Shown one piece after another: positions 55,210 through 63,945 of a DNA stretch of 64,000 nucleotides (positions within the stretch are counted from its first letter, which is position 1; every line of letters starts with the position of its first letter). Source of the stretch: an uncultured Muribaculaceae bacterium (GTDB lineage Bacteria > Bacteroidota > Bacteroidia > Bacteroidales > Muribaculaceae). The DNA lies in contig CAJTNN010000011.1 of NCBI GenBank assembly GCA_910577585.1, positions 10,626-74,625 of the forward strand, given 5' to 3'. A model generated the notes under the pieces. It was not told the DNA's origin. It saw only the letters and a list, made by a program, of their open reading frames with translations, and did no database searches. Both the position numbers and the translations under genes were made by a program.

Positions 55210-56382
55210 ATGGGCTGGACAAGTTTATTAGGGGACCTTGCCAAAGGTTTCGCTCAAGGATATATAGAAGAAAGAGGTGTCAAAGGCACTGTGGAAGATG
55301 TTGCAGGGTTTGCTAAATCCTTGTTTTCATCCGACGAGAATAATGACGCCTTTGATGAATTCATATCAAAGTACAATGAATTGATTGATGCAGAAGAATA
55401 TTCTGAAGCAAACGAATTGGTCAATGAGGTGTACAAAGATGAAGAGAAAGATGTATTTTACTACTATCTGGATGCACAATCCTGCAACCTGATGGCAATA
55501 AATGATGAAGTATTAGATGATGGCATCGAACTCATCCAATACGCCGTGAAATCCATCAAAAAAGCCTGGAAATTAGTCGATAAAGACTCTGATCTTGCTG
55601 AGCAGATCAAGGATCTTAAGGAGACAATTTTCGAGAATCAGAACTGCATGAAAAATAGGAAAGTGAAGCATGATCAGACGCTTGCTGATTGGTCTGAAAC
55701 GCTAAAGAAAGTAGCCGGCCTATGTACCGATGAAAAAGATTTCGCTCAAGCTGAAAAGGTGCTTTTGGCTCACTATCAAGAGTACGAAGATGGAGAGCTT
55801 GATTACTTCTACTGGTATCAACTTGCGCTCATCCACTATTCAAAGCATTTAGTATCCATAACGGAGGAAGAGAATGAATCCACATATCGCATTTTCCTTA
55901 AAGACATAGATCACGCGTCTGAGTTTATAGGGAATGATGCAGATAGAGCCGCTGAAATATCTGAACTTCGTCAGTATAATAAAAACATCATAGAATCGGG
56001 GGCAGGTTCTAACAACGGACAAAAAACTGAAAAGAGCAGTAAGGAGCAAGCCAACTCAAATGAGTCGGAATATCTGGCTGAACTTAAGTCATGTCTGGAA
56101 GATGACGGAGTAATTTCTGACAGAGAGCGTCGTTTGCTCAATAAACTGCGTCAATCATTGGGAATCTCCGAGAAGAGAGCAGAAGAATTGGAAATGAGTC
56201 TAAGTTCACAGCGGATGCTTACCCCTGATGAACAGGAGTATGCTGATGAATTCAAGGCTTGTTTGGAAGATGATGGCGAAATATCTTCCAAAGAACGCCG
56301 TCTGCTTGACAAACTTCGCAATTCATTGGGAATAACTCCGGAAAGAGCCAAAGAAATAGAAGATAATTTGACGGAATCATGA
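55210..56382 (+). CDS. TerB-like repeat protein in the dynamin operon
   Basis: A 390-residue acidic protein. The N-terminus (MGWTSLLGDLAKGFAQGYIE) is amphipathic. The middle is helical, TPR-like (AQAEKVLLAHYQEYEDGELDYFYWY). The C-terminus has two near-identical repeats of about 45 residues: EYLAELKSCLEDDGVISDRE and EYADEFKACLEDDGEISSKE, each followed by RRLL.KLR.SLGI. These resemble TerB/EF-hand-like short modules often seen with GTPases or kinases. Overlaps the next gene by 4 bp. Function unknown; likely an adaptor in the dynamin system. Confidence 0.6.
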   Translation: MGWTSLLGDLAKGFAQGYIEERGVKGTVEDVAGFAKSLFSSDENNDAFDEFISKYNELIDAEEYSEANELVNEVYKDEEKDVFYYYLDAQSCNLMAINDEVLDDGIELIQYAVKSIKKAWKLVDKDSDLAEQIKDLKETIFENQNCMKNRKVKHDQTLADWSETLKKVAGLCTDEKDFAQAEKVLLAHYQEYEDGELDYFYWYQLALIHYSKHLVSITEEENESTYRIFLKDIDHASEFIGNDADRAAEISELRQYNKNIIESGAGSNNGQKTEKSSKEQANSNESEYLAELKSCLEDDGVISDRERRLLNKLRQSLGISEKRAEELEMSLSSQRMLTPDEQEYADEFKACLEDDGEISSKERRLLDKLRNSLGITPERAKEIEDNLTES

Positions 56383-57392
56383 TGGATAGAGATAAAGTGC
56401 AACTTAGAACACGTGCTATTGACACATTAGCAAATGTGTCAACGACTGACGAAGTTGTAGAATGCCTGAATAGTCTTGCTGTGCAAGCTAATCAATCTGT
56501 TGCCTCTGCGCTTAAAGCTCAGGTTCAGGTTATCAAATACATTACCAAACCTGATTTGTGTGGAAGTTCTTTTGACCTCTTCTTTAAGAATCTTAAAAAT
56601 GCCTTGGTGCATTGCGAAGATGAGGAGAATGCTTATGAAATCCGAGCAAAGGCCGGTTTGATGCTTAACAATTTCATCTTTTTTACAAAGGCAAAGATTG
56701 AATGGGAATTGCTTGTAAATCGTAAAGAAGGAGAAAGATTATTTGTACAAGCATCTAATGAATTGGCACAAAGCGTATGTGAAATTGCGCTTCTCCCAGG
56801 AGGAACGGCTAAGGCAGTGGTAAAAGCGACGGCAATCAAGAATCTTAGCAAAATACTTTTTAATCCGGACGAACAGAGTGACAACTGGTTCAAAAAGGCA
56901 ACGAGGTGGATGTTCAAGAATTCGCGTGCCGCTGAAAAACAAGCAGAATTTGCAGAAACGCTTGATAAACTCGCAGATAAACTCGTTAAGCACAGGGATA
57001 TAATAGGAAAAAATGATCTCATTGCGGGAATTTATGAGAACTATTATCACGAACTGATGGATTATCATTCAGATGAGTGGGCCTATCATTATGCCAAAGC
57101 GGGTGAAAAATTTAAAATAGCATGGCAAGCACCGTTGGGCATAATTGGGATTGGCGGTTGCTTATCTGTTGTAGTGTGGTTCGTAAGATGGATGATCTCG
57201 CTCTTTTCAACAACAAATCCCGGATGGGCAGCAACTCAATGGATGTGGACAGGCATTATTTGTGGTGGAATATCCGTAATAGTAGCAGCTATTTCCATCA
57301 TATTGGGTATGGTGGAAAAGCGAAAAGGCAATAAGATTCTTCAATCGTATCACGACTACTATACAAGTATTCAAGCAATTTTTTCAGAGTAA
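56379..57392 (+). CDS. Two-TM helical protein in the dynamin operon
   Basis: A 337-residue protein. Residues 1-240 are helical and charged. Two TM helices follow (about 250-272 GIIGIGGCLSVVVWFVRWM and 292-315 WTGIICGGISVIVAAISIIL), with a short C-terminal cytoplasmic tail. No known catalytic motif. The gene overlaps the TerB-like gene by 4 bp and precedes the LeoA-like GTPase by 14 bp. It may recruit the GTPases to the membrane. No family recognised. Confidence 0.6.
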   Translation: MMDRDKVQLRTRAIDTLANVSTTDEVVECLNSLAVQANQSVASALKAQVQVIKYITKPDLCGSSFDLFFKNLKNALVHCEDEENAYEIRAKAGLMLNNFIFFTKAKIEWELLVNRKEGERLFVQASNELAQSVCEIALLPGGTAKAVVKATAIKNLSKILFNPDEQSDNWFKKATRWMFKNSRAAEKQAEFAETLDKLADKLVKHRDIIGKNDLIAGIYENYYHELMDYHSDEWAYHYAKAGEKFKIAWQAPLGIIGIGGCLSVVVWFVRWMISLFSTTNPGWAATQWMWTGIICGGISVIVAAISIILGMVEKRKGNKILQSYHDYYTSIQAIFSE

Positions 57393-57406
57393 TAAGCGTT
57401 CCTATT

Positions 57407-59296
57407 ATGTCGCTAAATCAAGAAATAATTCTTAATCCAAGAGAGTGCCCTCAGCAGAAGGCCGAGGCATTGGTAAGTTTGATTTCATCCTTAAAATCTT
57501 CAAATAATAAGGCTAACGAAAGTAATTACACTGATTCAACAGAGAAAATGGATTCGAAACAAACCATAGAGAAGGAATTAAATTCAATTACAGGTTTCTG
57601 CCAAAGCCAAATAAGTCAACTTGGAGCAACGACATTCAAGCATCCTCGACTTGCTGATTTGCGTAATCAATATATATCGCAGCTCAGGATGCTTCTTGAG
57701 GAATTCTTGAAGCTAACCAAGCTAATTCAAAATGAGATTGTGTGGGATCATATGGTGGTTGCTTTTTTCGGAGAAACTAATGCAGGCAAAAGCACGTTGA
57801 TTGAAACCTTACGCCTTAACTATGGGGTAGAAGATCTCAAATCTTGGACTCACAGTGAGATAGTCGGAGATGGTCAAGCCGACTATACTAAAGACGCAAC
57901 TGAGTACGCTATTACAATAAACGGCAAAAAAGTAACTTTGATAGATGTCCCTGGAATTGAGGGAGATGAGGCAAAATATGCAAATGTCATCGAGAAGGCA
58001 TTAAGAAAAGCCCATGTGGTCTTCTATGTTCAGGGCAAAAACAAAAAGCCTGATGCCAAAATCGCCGAAAAAATTGGTAGATATCTTTCTGACTGGAGCA
58101 GGGTTTATTCTATATATAATGTTCGCAATTCATTAGATGATTATGACCCTGAGCAGTTAAACGATCTCCCTGAAACATTGAAAACTGATAAGAACATTGA
58201 TTTGCAGAATCAGATACAAGGAGTTCTATGTGATATCCTTGGAAATGTTTATCAAGGTGGTCTGTTACTGCATGGATTAGTTGGATTGTCAGTTTCAAGC
58301 GACTTTGAACACAGCATCAAATGGCAGAATCTTCATAATCAGGCCATTCGATTGTTCAAAGATTCTGACAGCGCTTTGGAGTTCAGCAACATTAAAGAGT
58401 GGATATCCTTGATGAATGATTGTTCAGATAACTTTGAAAAAGTTATCTTGGAATCCAATCGACAAAAGATTGCCGGCCTTAAGACCAAAGGAATACGCAT
58501 GTTTAAAGACATTGAGAATGCTCAAAGTCGCGATATTGAGAATCTTATATCTCGACTTCATTCTCTCAAAAATAGCGTCAAATCATTGTTCAACAATTCA
58601 ATCAGGGATGTCAAGCAACGTCCTGTTTCTGAGACGAACCGAATACTCAATAAACTAAAGTCTGACTTAGTGAATATAGTCAACTCAAAAAGTGACAAGA
58701 GTCACAAAGTAAGAAGAGCAAAATCGGTAGCTTCGACAGCCAAATGCACGTTGAACACGGAGATTGAAAGTACTTTGACAGACATTATCTGCCGACTTAA
58801 ATCAAATCTCGACAAACATTTCTCTGAGTTCAAAGATATAATGCTAAAAGTCCCCCAAATACCAGAATTTTCATTAAATGAATTAGATTTGGATATTGAC
58901 GATGCATTCGAGAATCTGGAGGTAAGTCTTGCCGATGTATGCAATACAGTTGGCACTATGGCAGGAACTGCAGCGGCAGGAGCTGGCATTGGATCTTTGA
59001 TTGCGCCGGGCTTGGGTACAATTATAGGAGCGGGTATAGGTGCTGTTGTTGGTGCTGTTGGAAAAGGTTTAATGAGTGATGGCGGAAAAGGTGAGACCGC
59101 ACAAGCTATCGGCAAAGAGATAAAAATCTGTGAGGAATCAGCAAATGAAAGAATTAGCATAGCTACAGCTCACATTACATCCAATCTTCACGATTGCCGG
59201 CTACAAACCATAAAAATCATTGAAAATGAGATTGTATCTGTCAATGATTTGTCGGATGCCTTAAATATTATTTATCAAAAATTTACCTTACGCTAA
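57407..59296 (+). CDS. LeoA-like dynamin-family GTPase
   Basis: A 629-residue bacterial dynamin-like protein. G1/P-loop GETNAGKST at 122-130, G3 DVPG at 180-183; the G4 position is degenerate (YNVRN), as in some LeoA proteins. Long helical stalk-like regions follow, and a glycine zipper (about 515-550: GTAAAGAGIGSLIAPGLG) suggests membrane insertion. LeoA-type dynamins pair with LeoBC and remodel membranes. The first 47 residues include QQKAEALVSLI, a motif shared with the nuclease at 61143; Met48 is an alternative start. The stop overlaps the next start (TAATG). Confidence 0.85.
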   Translation: MSLNQEIILNPRECPQQKAEALVSLISSLKSSNNKANESNYTDSTEKMDSKQTIEKELNSITGFCQSQISQLGATTFKHPRLADLRNQYISQLRMLLEEFLKLTKLIQNEIVWDHMVVAFFGETNAGKSTLIETLRLNYGVEDLKSWTHSEIVGDGQADYTKDATEYAITINGKKVTLIDVPGIEGDEAKYANVIEKALRKAHVVFYVQGKNKKPDAKIAEKIGRYLSDWSRVYSIYNVRNSLDDYDPEQLNDLPETLKTDKNIDLQNQIQGVLCDILGNVYQGGLLLHGLVGLSVSSDFEHSIKWQNLHNQAIRLFKDSDSALEFSNIKEWISLMNDCSDNFEKVILESNRQKIAGLKTKGIRMFKDIENAQSRDIENLISRLHSLKNSVKSLFNNSIRDVKQRPVSETNRILNKLKSDLVNIVNSKSDKSHKVRRAKSVASTAKCTLNTEIESTLTDIICRLKSNLDKHFSEFKDIMLKVPQIPEFSLNELDLDIDDAFENLEVSLADVCNTVGTMAGTAAAGAGIGSLIAPGLGTIIGAGIGAVVGAVGKGLMSDGGKGETAQAIGKEIKICEESANERISIATAHITSNLHDCRLQTIKIIENEIVSVNDLSDALNIIYQKFTLR

Positions 59297-60969
59297 TGAA
59301 CAGAATAACTGAAGCATTATCAACAGCTGAGAAGATTTTTTCTCGGGCATACGATTCTGGTATTGATGTCTCTGACTTCATAAAAAAAATCATGCAGGCC
59401 AAGCTAATGCTTGACCGGGACATCATAACCATTGCAATGTTGGGAAGCTTTTCCGATGGGAAGACTACACTCATCGCAGGCCTCTTGGGCCAAGTTCCTG
59501 AAAACATGAAAATCTCTACCAATGAATCATCTGATGAAATCATTGAATACGAGACTGAATTTATGGATAAGAAGTTCCGCTTCATAGATACTCCGGGGCT
59601 TTTCGGTACAAAAGAAAAAATAGCGGATGGCCAAAAGGTACGCTTGTCTCAAATCACTGAAAAATTTATATCTCAGGCGGACATAGTAATCTATGTTACC
59701 GAAGCTGTAAACCCTTTACCGGAGAGCCACAATGACGCATTGCGGCAAGTGATGAGAGGATTGCGCAAATTGGATAACGCCATTTTTGTAATAAACAAAA
59801 TGGACGAAACAGGTTGCGGTTACGCCTCTTCAGAAGGATTCGCAGAAGCCTCGGAGATTAAGAAGGCTAATTTGAAAAAACGACTTGAACGAGTTTTGGA
59901 GCTTTCTTCTGACGAAGCATCGGCCTTGAGAATTGTAACATTAGCAGCGAATCCGGGCAACAAAGACATGTCGCTTTGGTTTGCTCATGTTGACAAATAT
60001 TTATCAGCCTCAAATATAAATAGTCTGCGTTCAAAAGTTAAAGAACTAACATCCTCTCTGGATATAGATGCTACAATAAGGCAGACGGCCCTTGATATGG
60101 CCATAGATTCCATAAAAGCGGTCCAAAATGTAACCACTGAGGCTGTAATCCCTATTAGCAAGTCTTTGAAAGAAGCTAAGATAATAGAAGGAGACATGAA
60201 CACAGAACTATCAATTGCTCGTGAACAGTTGATGGACAACAAGCGTCAACTTTCGTCTACTCTCGATAGTTTAGAGGAATCTTTCAAGGTTGATGTGACT
60301 AATGCATCTGTTGAAACAATTGGTGATGTAATTGAATCACTCGGAACTACAGATGGAAATGTATCACTTTCAATAGTGATACGTAAAATCGAGGATGCTC
60401 TTCAAGTCTGCTCTGAGTCTTCATCTTCCATTCTTGAAAGGACAGCAATTAAAATAGACAAACAATCTTCTCTTCAAGAAACACTTCTTTCAGATGGTAT
60501 GGGAAAGGCTGCTGGGTTTCTCAAGAACACTAAAATCACACCTGAGATGGTGGGAAAAATCAGAGATACATTTTTCAAGAACTTCAAATTTAAGCCATGG
60601 GGCAAGATTAATCTTGCCGGTAAGCTCACTAAATGGATTGGACAAATAGGTGTGGGAGTGACGGTCGCTTTGGAGTTCTATGGATGGTATAAGCAACATA
60701 AGGCGCAGAATGACCTTAAAGAGGCTAAGAAAAAAATAAAGGAGGCTCTCACAGAGCTATTCAATAAAGCTCGCGATTTATACCGGACAGACGAAGCTTT
60801 CTTTTCCAATTTCGCATCAGGATATGTCGAGATTGAAAATAGAGTAGCCCAAAACAAGGAAGAAATAGAGTTCATGGAGGAAAAACTCGACAATCTTCGT
60901 TCAATTTCAAAGGAAACGACGAAATGGTATGCCGATTTTGTCGAAGATGTAGATTATACAGAAATTTAA
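59296..60969 (+). CDS. Second dynamin-like GTPase (LeoBC-like partner)
   Basis: A 557-residue GTPase. G1 GSFSDGKTT at 50-58, G3 DTPG at 98-101 and G4 NKMD at 167-170 are all present, so GTP binding is well supported. The remainder is mostly coiled coil (AREQLMDNKRQLSSTLDSLE), with a hydrophobic GQIGVGVTVALEFYGWY segment near 455-470 and a long C-terminal helix. Its start overlaps the stop of the LeoA-like gene (TAATG), the coupling seen for obligate pairs. Paired LeoA/LeoBC ('Eleos') dynamins are known from antiphage studies; the function here is inferred from that. Confidence 0.85.
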   Translation: MNRITEALSTAEKIFSRAYDSGIDVSDFIKKIMQAKLMLDRDIITIAMLGSFSDGKTTLIAGLLGQVPENMKISTNESSDEIIEYETEFMDKKFRFIDTPGLFGTKEKIADGQKVRLSQITEKFISQADIVIYVTEAVNPLPESHNDALRQVMRGLRKLDNAIFVINKMDETGCGYASSEGFAEASEIKKANLKKRLERVLELSSDEASALRIVTLAANPGNKDMSLWFAHVDKYLSASNINSLRSKVKELTSSLDIDATIRQTALDMAIDSIKAVQNVTTEAVIPISKSLKEAKIIEGDMNTELSIAREQLMDNKRQLSSTLDSLEESFKVDVTNASVETIGDVIESLGTTDGNVSLSIVIRKIEDALQVCSESSSSILERTAIKIDKQSSLQETLLSDGMGKAAGFLKNTKITPEMVGKIRDTFFKNFKFKPWGKINLAGKLTKWIGQIGVGVTVALEFYGWYKQHKAQNDLKEAKKKIKEALTELFNKARDLYRTDEAFFSNFASGYVEIENRVAQNKEEIEFMEEKLDNLRSISKETTKWYADFVEDVDYTEI

Positions 60970-60981
60970 CATCATACAAAT

Positions 60982-61128
60982 ATGTCATCAAGAGAGAAAT
61001 ACGAAAAAGAAAAAAAGTCTAAAAAGGATAAAAAAAACCGTAGTGCAATTGCCGGTGCAGCGGTAGCATTGGCTTCATTGGCCGCACTTCTTATTAAACC
61101 CTTTTCCGATCAAAAGAAAAACGGTTGA
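60982..61128 (+). CDS. 48-residue basic/hydrophobic peptide at the end of the dynamin operon
   Basis: A short gene, 12 bp after the second GTPase. The product begins MSSREKYEKEKKSKKDKKNR, followed by a single Ala-rich hydrophobic segment (AIAGAAVALASLAALLI) and a basic end. It looks like a membrane-anchored small partner. Length and spacing are strong support; no family. Confidence 0.6.
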   Translation: MSSREKYEKEKKSKKDKKNRSAIAGAAVALASLAALLIKPFSDQKKNG

Positions 61129-61142
61129 GATTTATTGTCAGC

Positions 61143-61817
61143 ATGGACAAGTTTGTTTCCCAATTAACTACGGTAATCCGAGGGAGCCTTCGGCAGAAGG
61201 CGGAGGCTCTTGTCGGGTTGCTGACGTGGCTGGACTATGAGTGCCCGGCAGCGGAAAAGGAGGGGGCTTTCAGGTCGCTTGACCCGCGTGTGCAGGCGGC
61301 TCTCGATGAACTTTGGGAGAAGTATTACGCTCGGCCCAAGAGTAATGGCCACTGGACAGGTGAGGAATGCAACTCGGTGTGGATCCCGGACGATGACTAT
61401 ACGCCGCCCAACAAGTCCTACTCAAATCTTCACAGTCTGACTTGGCGCGAAATCAAGCGCAAGCATGGTTTCAAAGGGCTAAAATGTGATCGCGGTCGTT
61501 TCCGCTTCGATGAGATTGCGTGGTATAAGGTGTCCCTGCCTAACTTCGCAGAACTCGTTTCATCTCCCAACCGCGAGGTTCTCCATGAGGCAGCTTTTGG
61601 CGCCTTAGCGCAGAAACTCGGCAAGACCGTCGAAGAGGTAAAAGCCATAAAGGAGAGCGCCAACGATCATACTCCTATGGGGCAGAAGAATCTCGCATGG
61701 CATGAAGATATTGACTGCGAGACGCTCTATCTCGTTCCGCAGGAGATCCACGGTAATATAATTCATTTCGGAGGTGTGGCAATGTGTCAACTCCTTCGCA
61801 AACACAATCTAATTTGA
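61143..61817 (+). CDS. HNH/ENDO VII-like nuclease
   Basis: A 224-residue cytoplasmic protein (ATG 61143). The C-terminal NLAWHEDIDCETLYLVPQEI followed by HGNIIHFGGVAM matches the HNH/ENDO VII superfamily pattern (W-H-x...LVP..IH..I.H.GGV); putative catalytic His187, with Glu188 where many relatives have His. Many members are toxins or defence effectors. The N-terminal QKAEALVGLL resembles the N-terminus of the LeoA-like GTPase. It follows the dynamin operon by 14 bp and could be its effector. More GC-rich than its neighbours. Confidence 0.65.
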   Translation: MDKFVSQLTTVIRGSLRQKAEALVGLLTWLDYECPAAEKEGAFRSLDPRVQAALDELWEKYYARPKSNGHWTGEECNSVWIPDDDYTPPNKSYSNLHSLTWREIKRKHGFKGLKCDRGRFRFDEIAWYKVSLPNFAELVSSPNREVLHEAAFGALAQKLGKTVEEVKAIKESANDHTPMGQKNLAWHEDIDCETLYLVPQEIHGNIIHFGGVAMCQLLRKHNLI

Positions 61818-61818
61818 T

Positions 61819-61962
61819 ATGTTAGTCATAGAAACTTATAAGTGCCGCGACTGCGGTCATATTTTCTTACACCGGACTGGAGGCTTCATTCTACAAATAT
61901 CCGCACCGCAATGTCCGAAATGCGAGTCAAAGAATGTGGAGAAGATAAAGTCTTCAGAATAA
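61819..61962 (+). CDS. Small zinc-ribbon protein
   Basis: A 47-residue protein: YKCRDCGHIF and QCPKCESK form a CxxC...CxxC zinc ribbon. Its ATG is one base after the nuclease stop, so it is in the same transcript. It is likely a cofactor-binding partner or immunity-type protein. A degraded second copy lies at 63110-63232. Confidence 0.65.
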   Translation: MLVIETYKCRDCGHIFLHRTGGFILQISAPQCPKCESKNVEKIKSSE

Positions 61963-61971
61963 TGCGTATCT

Positions 61972-62006
61972 CTGCCGCGAAGTGGCAGTTTAGAGTTGTA
62001 ACTTTG
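61972..62006 (+). promoter_or_regulatory. Operator/promoter module, copy 2
   Basis: CTGCCGC-GAA-GTGGCAG inverted repeat (7-bp arms, one G-T pair), 11 nt, TAACTTTG at 61999-62006, CCGT. Same layout as 53401-53436. Confidence 0.6.
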
Positions 62007-62036
62007 CCGTAAACTAAATAAGTCTTATAATCAACA

Positions 62037-62996
62037 ATGAAAATTACACCAGAGAATGTGCAAGCTGTGCTGGACTACGTCAATCAAACGCAGTCGACCG
62101 AGCAAGCATTCGCCAAAGCGTGTGTGCTTGACTACTTCATGAAATACCTTTCGGAGCTTTCGCCGGAGGAATTTGAGAACTTTCCAGAGGAACTTATAGC
62201 AGACCTGAGACTCGCTGACTACAGAGCAACCGTGTGGCACCTCATAAATGAAGGAAGCATCGAAACATTGAAGGACTTTCTCAGTGATGAACTCGACCCT
62301 TCACTATATCGACTTTCGGCACCGTACTATCGTACTCACTACGCCTTCTTGTATGCTTTAGGTTGTGGAGCAGTAGTAGATAAAACAGTCGAGGAACTTG
62401 AGGGTCACCGTGACCTCTGGATATATCGAGGTCTAAAAGCCATTGATCTTGCCATAGATATATCCAGTCGTATGGATAACATGGAAGCTACCGCAGCCGC
62501 CCTAAGCGTGAAAGTCGACATTCTTAAAAATAAATCATTTAAAGAAGCTGCCGACACCGCTATCCTTGGCATTCGAATTGCTCCCAATGACAAACTGAAG
62601 GAAGAGTTTGTTGAGTTATGGAAAGAAATAACCGACGAATGGTTCAACCGCTTTTTTGAACCCCAAGGGGCTTCATTCATCAATCAACTTCCTTTGTCGC
62701 AGGAGACCATTGAAGAGATGTGTCAAAAAGATCAGTCTATTGGGAAGTTTGTAGATACATGTCTCTGCTCGACGGAAGCGGACTATGATCGTTCTCCAAT
62801 GCTTTTTGTAGAGAAGATAGAAGATGTTTCCAATCTCGAACTCAAGGAACTTGTTGATGATGCGAGATATGTATTCTGTCTCGACAGAATTCCATCCGAA
62901 CTACACTTCGACGAAGGTCACCCCAAGGCCAATATCCTATATGTGGTTGATGATGAAGATACTACTTTATATCACCCATACATCAAAGAGGAATAA
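62037..62996 (+). CDS. Helical protein of unknown function (319 aa)
   Basis: A 319-residue cytoplasmic protein, mostly helical (for example ADYRATVWHLINEGSIETLK, AATAAALSVKVDILKNKSFK with TPR-like character) with a more beta C-terminus (ANILYVVDDEDTTLYHPYI). No family recognised. It has its own promoter, the module shared with the WYL gene, and a strong terminator. Placement beside the nuclease and zinc ribbon suggests an immunity or regulatory role, which is inference. Confidence 0.55.
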   Translation: MKITPENVQAVLDYVNQTQSTEQAFAKACVLDYFMKYLSELSPEEFENFPEELIADLRLADYRATVWHLINEGSIETLKDFLSDELDPSLYRLSAPYYRTHYAFLYALGCGAVVDKTVEELEGHRDLWIYRGLKAIDLAIDISSRMDNMEATAAALSVKVDILKNKSFKEAADTAILGIRIAPNDKLKEEFVELWKEITDEWFNRFFEPQGASFINQLPLSQETIEEMCQKDQSIGKFVDTCLCSTEADYDRSPMLFVEKIEDVSNLELKELVDDARYVFCLDRIPSELHFDEGHPKANILYVVDDEDTTLYHPYIKEE

Positions 62997-63023
62997 AAAT
63001 AAATTACAGCCTAATCCATAAAA

Positions 63024-63073
63024 TATAATTGCTTCCATTTGTCATAAATATAAAATAAATGGAAGCAATTATA
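63024..63073 (+). terminator. Strong terminator-like hairpin
   Basis: A 17-bp perfect stem (TATAATTGCTTCCATTT with its complement) and a 16-nt loop, 28 bp past the stop codon. No T-run follows, but the stem is very stable. Confidence 0.75.
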
Positions 63074-63109
63074 GCTTACAAATCGGATAAATAAGCTATT
63101 CTAATATTA

Positions 63110-63232
63110 TACCTATATAAGTGCTGCGACTGCGGTCATACCTTCATTCACCACTCCGGGGGCTTCATACTGAAACCATCGGCTGTGCAATGTCCCAAAT
63201 GCGGCTCAACGAATGCCAAGAAAGTGAAATAG
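63110..63232 (+). pseudogene. Degraded duplicate of the zinc-ribbon gene
   Basis: Encodes YKCCDCGHTFIHHSGGFILK and QCPKCGSTN, about three-quarters identical to 61846-61940, but the frame upstream has no ATG/GTG/TTG before a stop. A remnant, or translated from a non-standard start. Confidence 0.6.
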
Positions 63233-63262
63233 CAGAAATCTGATATCCAATTTTACTGGAAT

Positions 63263-63817
63263 ATGTTTACACACGAAAATGCTATTGAATTAGTCAAGAA
63301 ATTCTCACGCGCAATATATTGTACGCCTGATACAAAACTTAGGGATTTAGGCATTGAGCCGTTGCAAGTATTCACGAACTTAGTGCGAGATGAATTGGTC
63401 GAATTAAGTCATGACGAATCTAATGCAGAGCTTGATATACAAGGCGAATATACATTGGTCTTGACCAAGCCCATATTCAAGTTTGATATTCCCATATCTG
63501 AAATAGACACATTGGAATCTCTGGCAGATGAAATTTGCAATTTCGCTACGGAGCAAGATGAATATACACGTGAAAATGGTTATGACATTATTCAAGAAGC
63601 CGGATGCGATACAACGGAGTGTGGGTGGTATACTTTGGAGTCTTCGTGGGAATATAGTAAATTAGACCATAAGGCGCTTCTGTCATTTATAAAAGTTCAG
63701 TACGGAATACAAATAGAAAAAGCGACAATCACCAAGTTCAATGGAACACTGTCGCAGCTATGCGAAGTGTTGACTGACAGAATCAATCGGGCGATTTTGT
63801 CTCAAAATTCCAAATAA
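63263..63817 (+). CDS. Protein of unknown function (184 aa)
   Basis: A 184-residue cytoplasmic protein: helical N-terminus (AIELVKKFSRAIYCTPDTKL), then beta strands (LVLTKPIFKFDIPISEIDTL) and helices to the end. It contains GCDTTECGWYTLESSWEYSK, which is Cys/Trp-rich. No family recognised. It is AT-rich in codon use like the rest of the island. Confidence 0.5.
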   Translation: MFTHENAIELVKKFSRAIYCTPDTKLRDLGIEPLQVFTNLVRDELVELSHDESNAELDIQGEYTLVLTKPIFKFDIPISEIDTLESLADEICNFATEQDEYTRENGYDIIQEAGCDTTECGWYTLESSWEYSKLDHKALLSFIKVQYGIQIEKATITKFNGTLSQLCEVLTDRINRAILSQNSK

Positions 63818-63870
63818 TTTGCTGCTTCTGTCGCGAAGAAGCAAGTGTGATGCCCGGCTTTGCGGTTTGA

Positions 63871-63945
63871 GAAAGACAATTTTTACGAAAAATATAAAAT
63901 GTGGAGATTTTTTTCTTCAAGCGCAATCATAATTAATATTTTGGC
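63871..63945 (+). repeat. MITE-like element, copy C (truncated)
   Basis: Matches the left half of copy B (TTTTTACGAAAAA, TTTCTTCAAGCGCAATC, TTAATATTTTGGCATC) but lacks the terminal repeat and right half. Confidence 0.65.

Noticed and set aside
59296..60969. Second GTPase as an EngA/Era-type housekeeping GTPase
   Set aside because: Overall length, coiled-coil C-terminal region, lack of a KH domain and pairing with a LeoA-like protein fit dynamins better.
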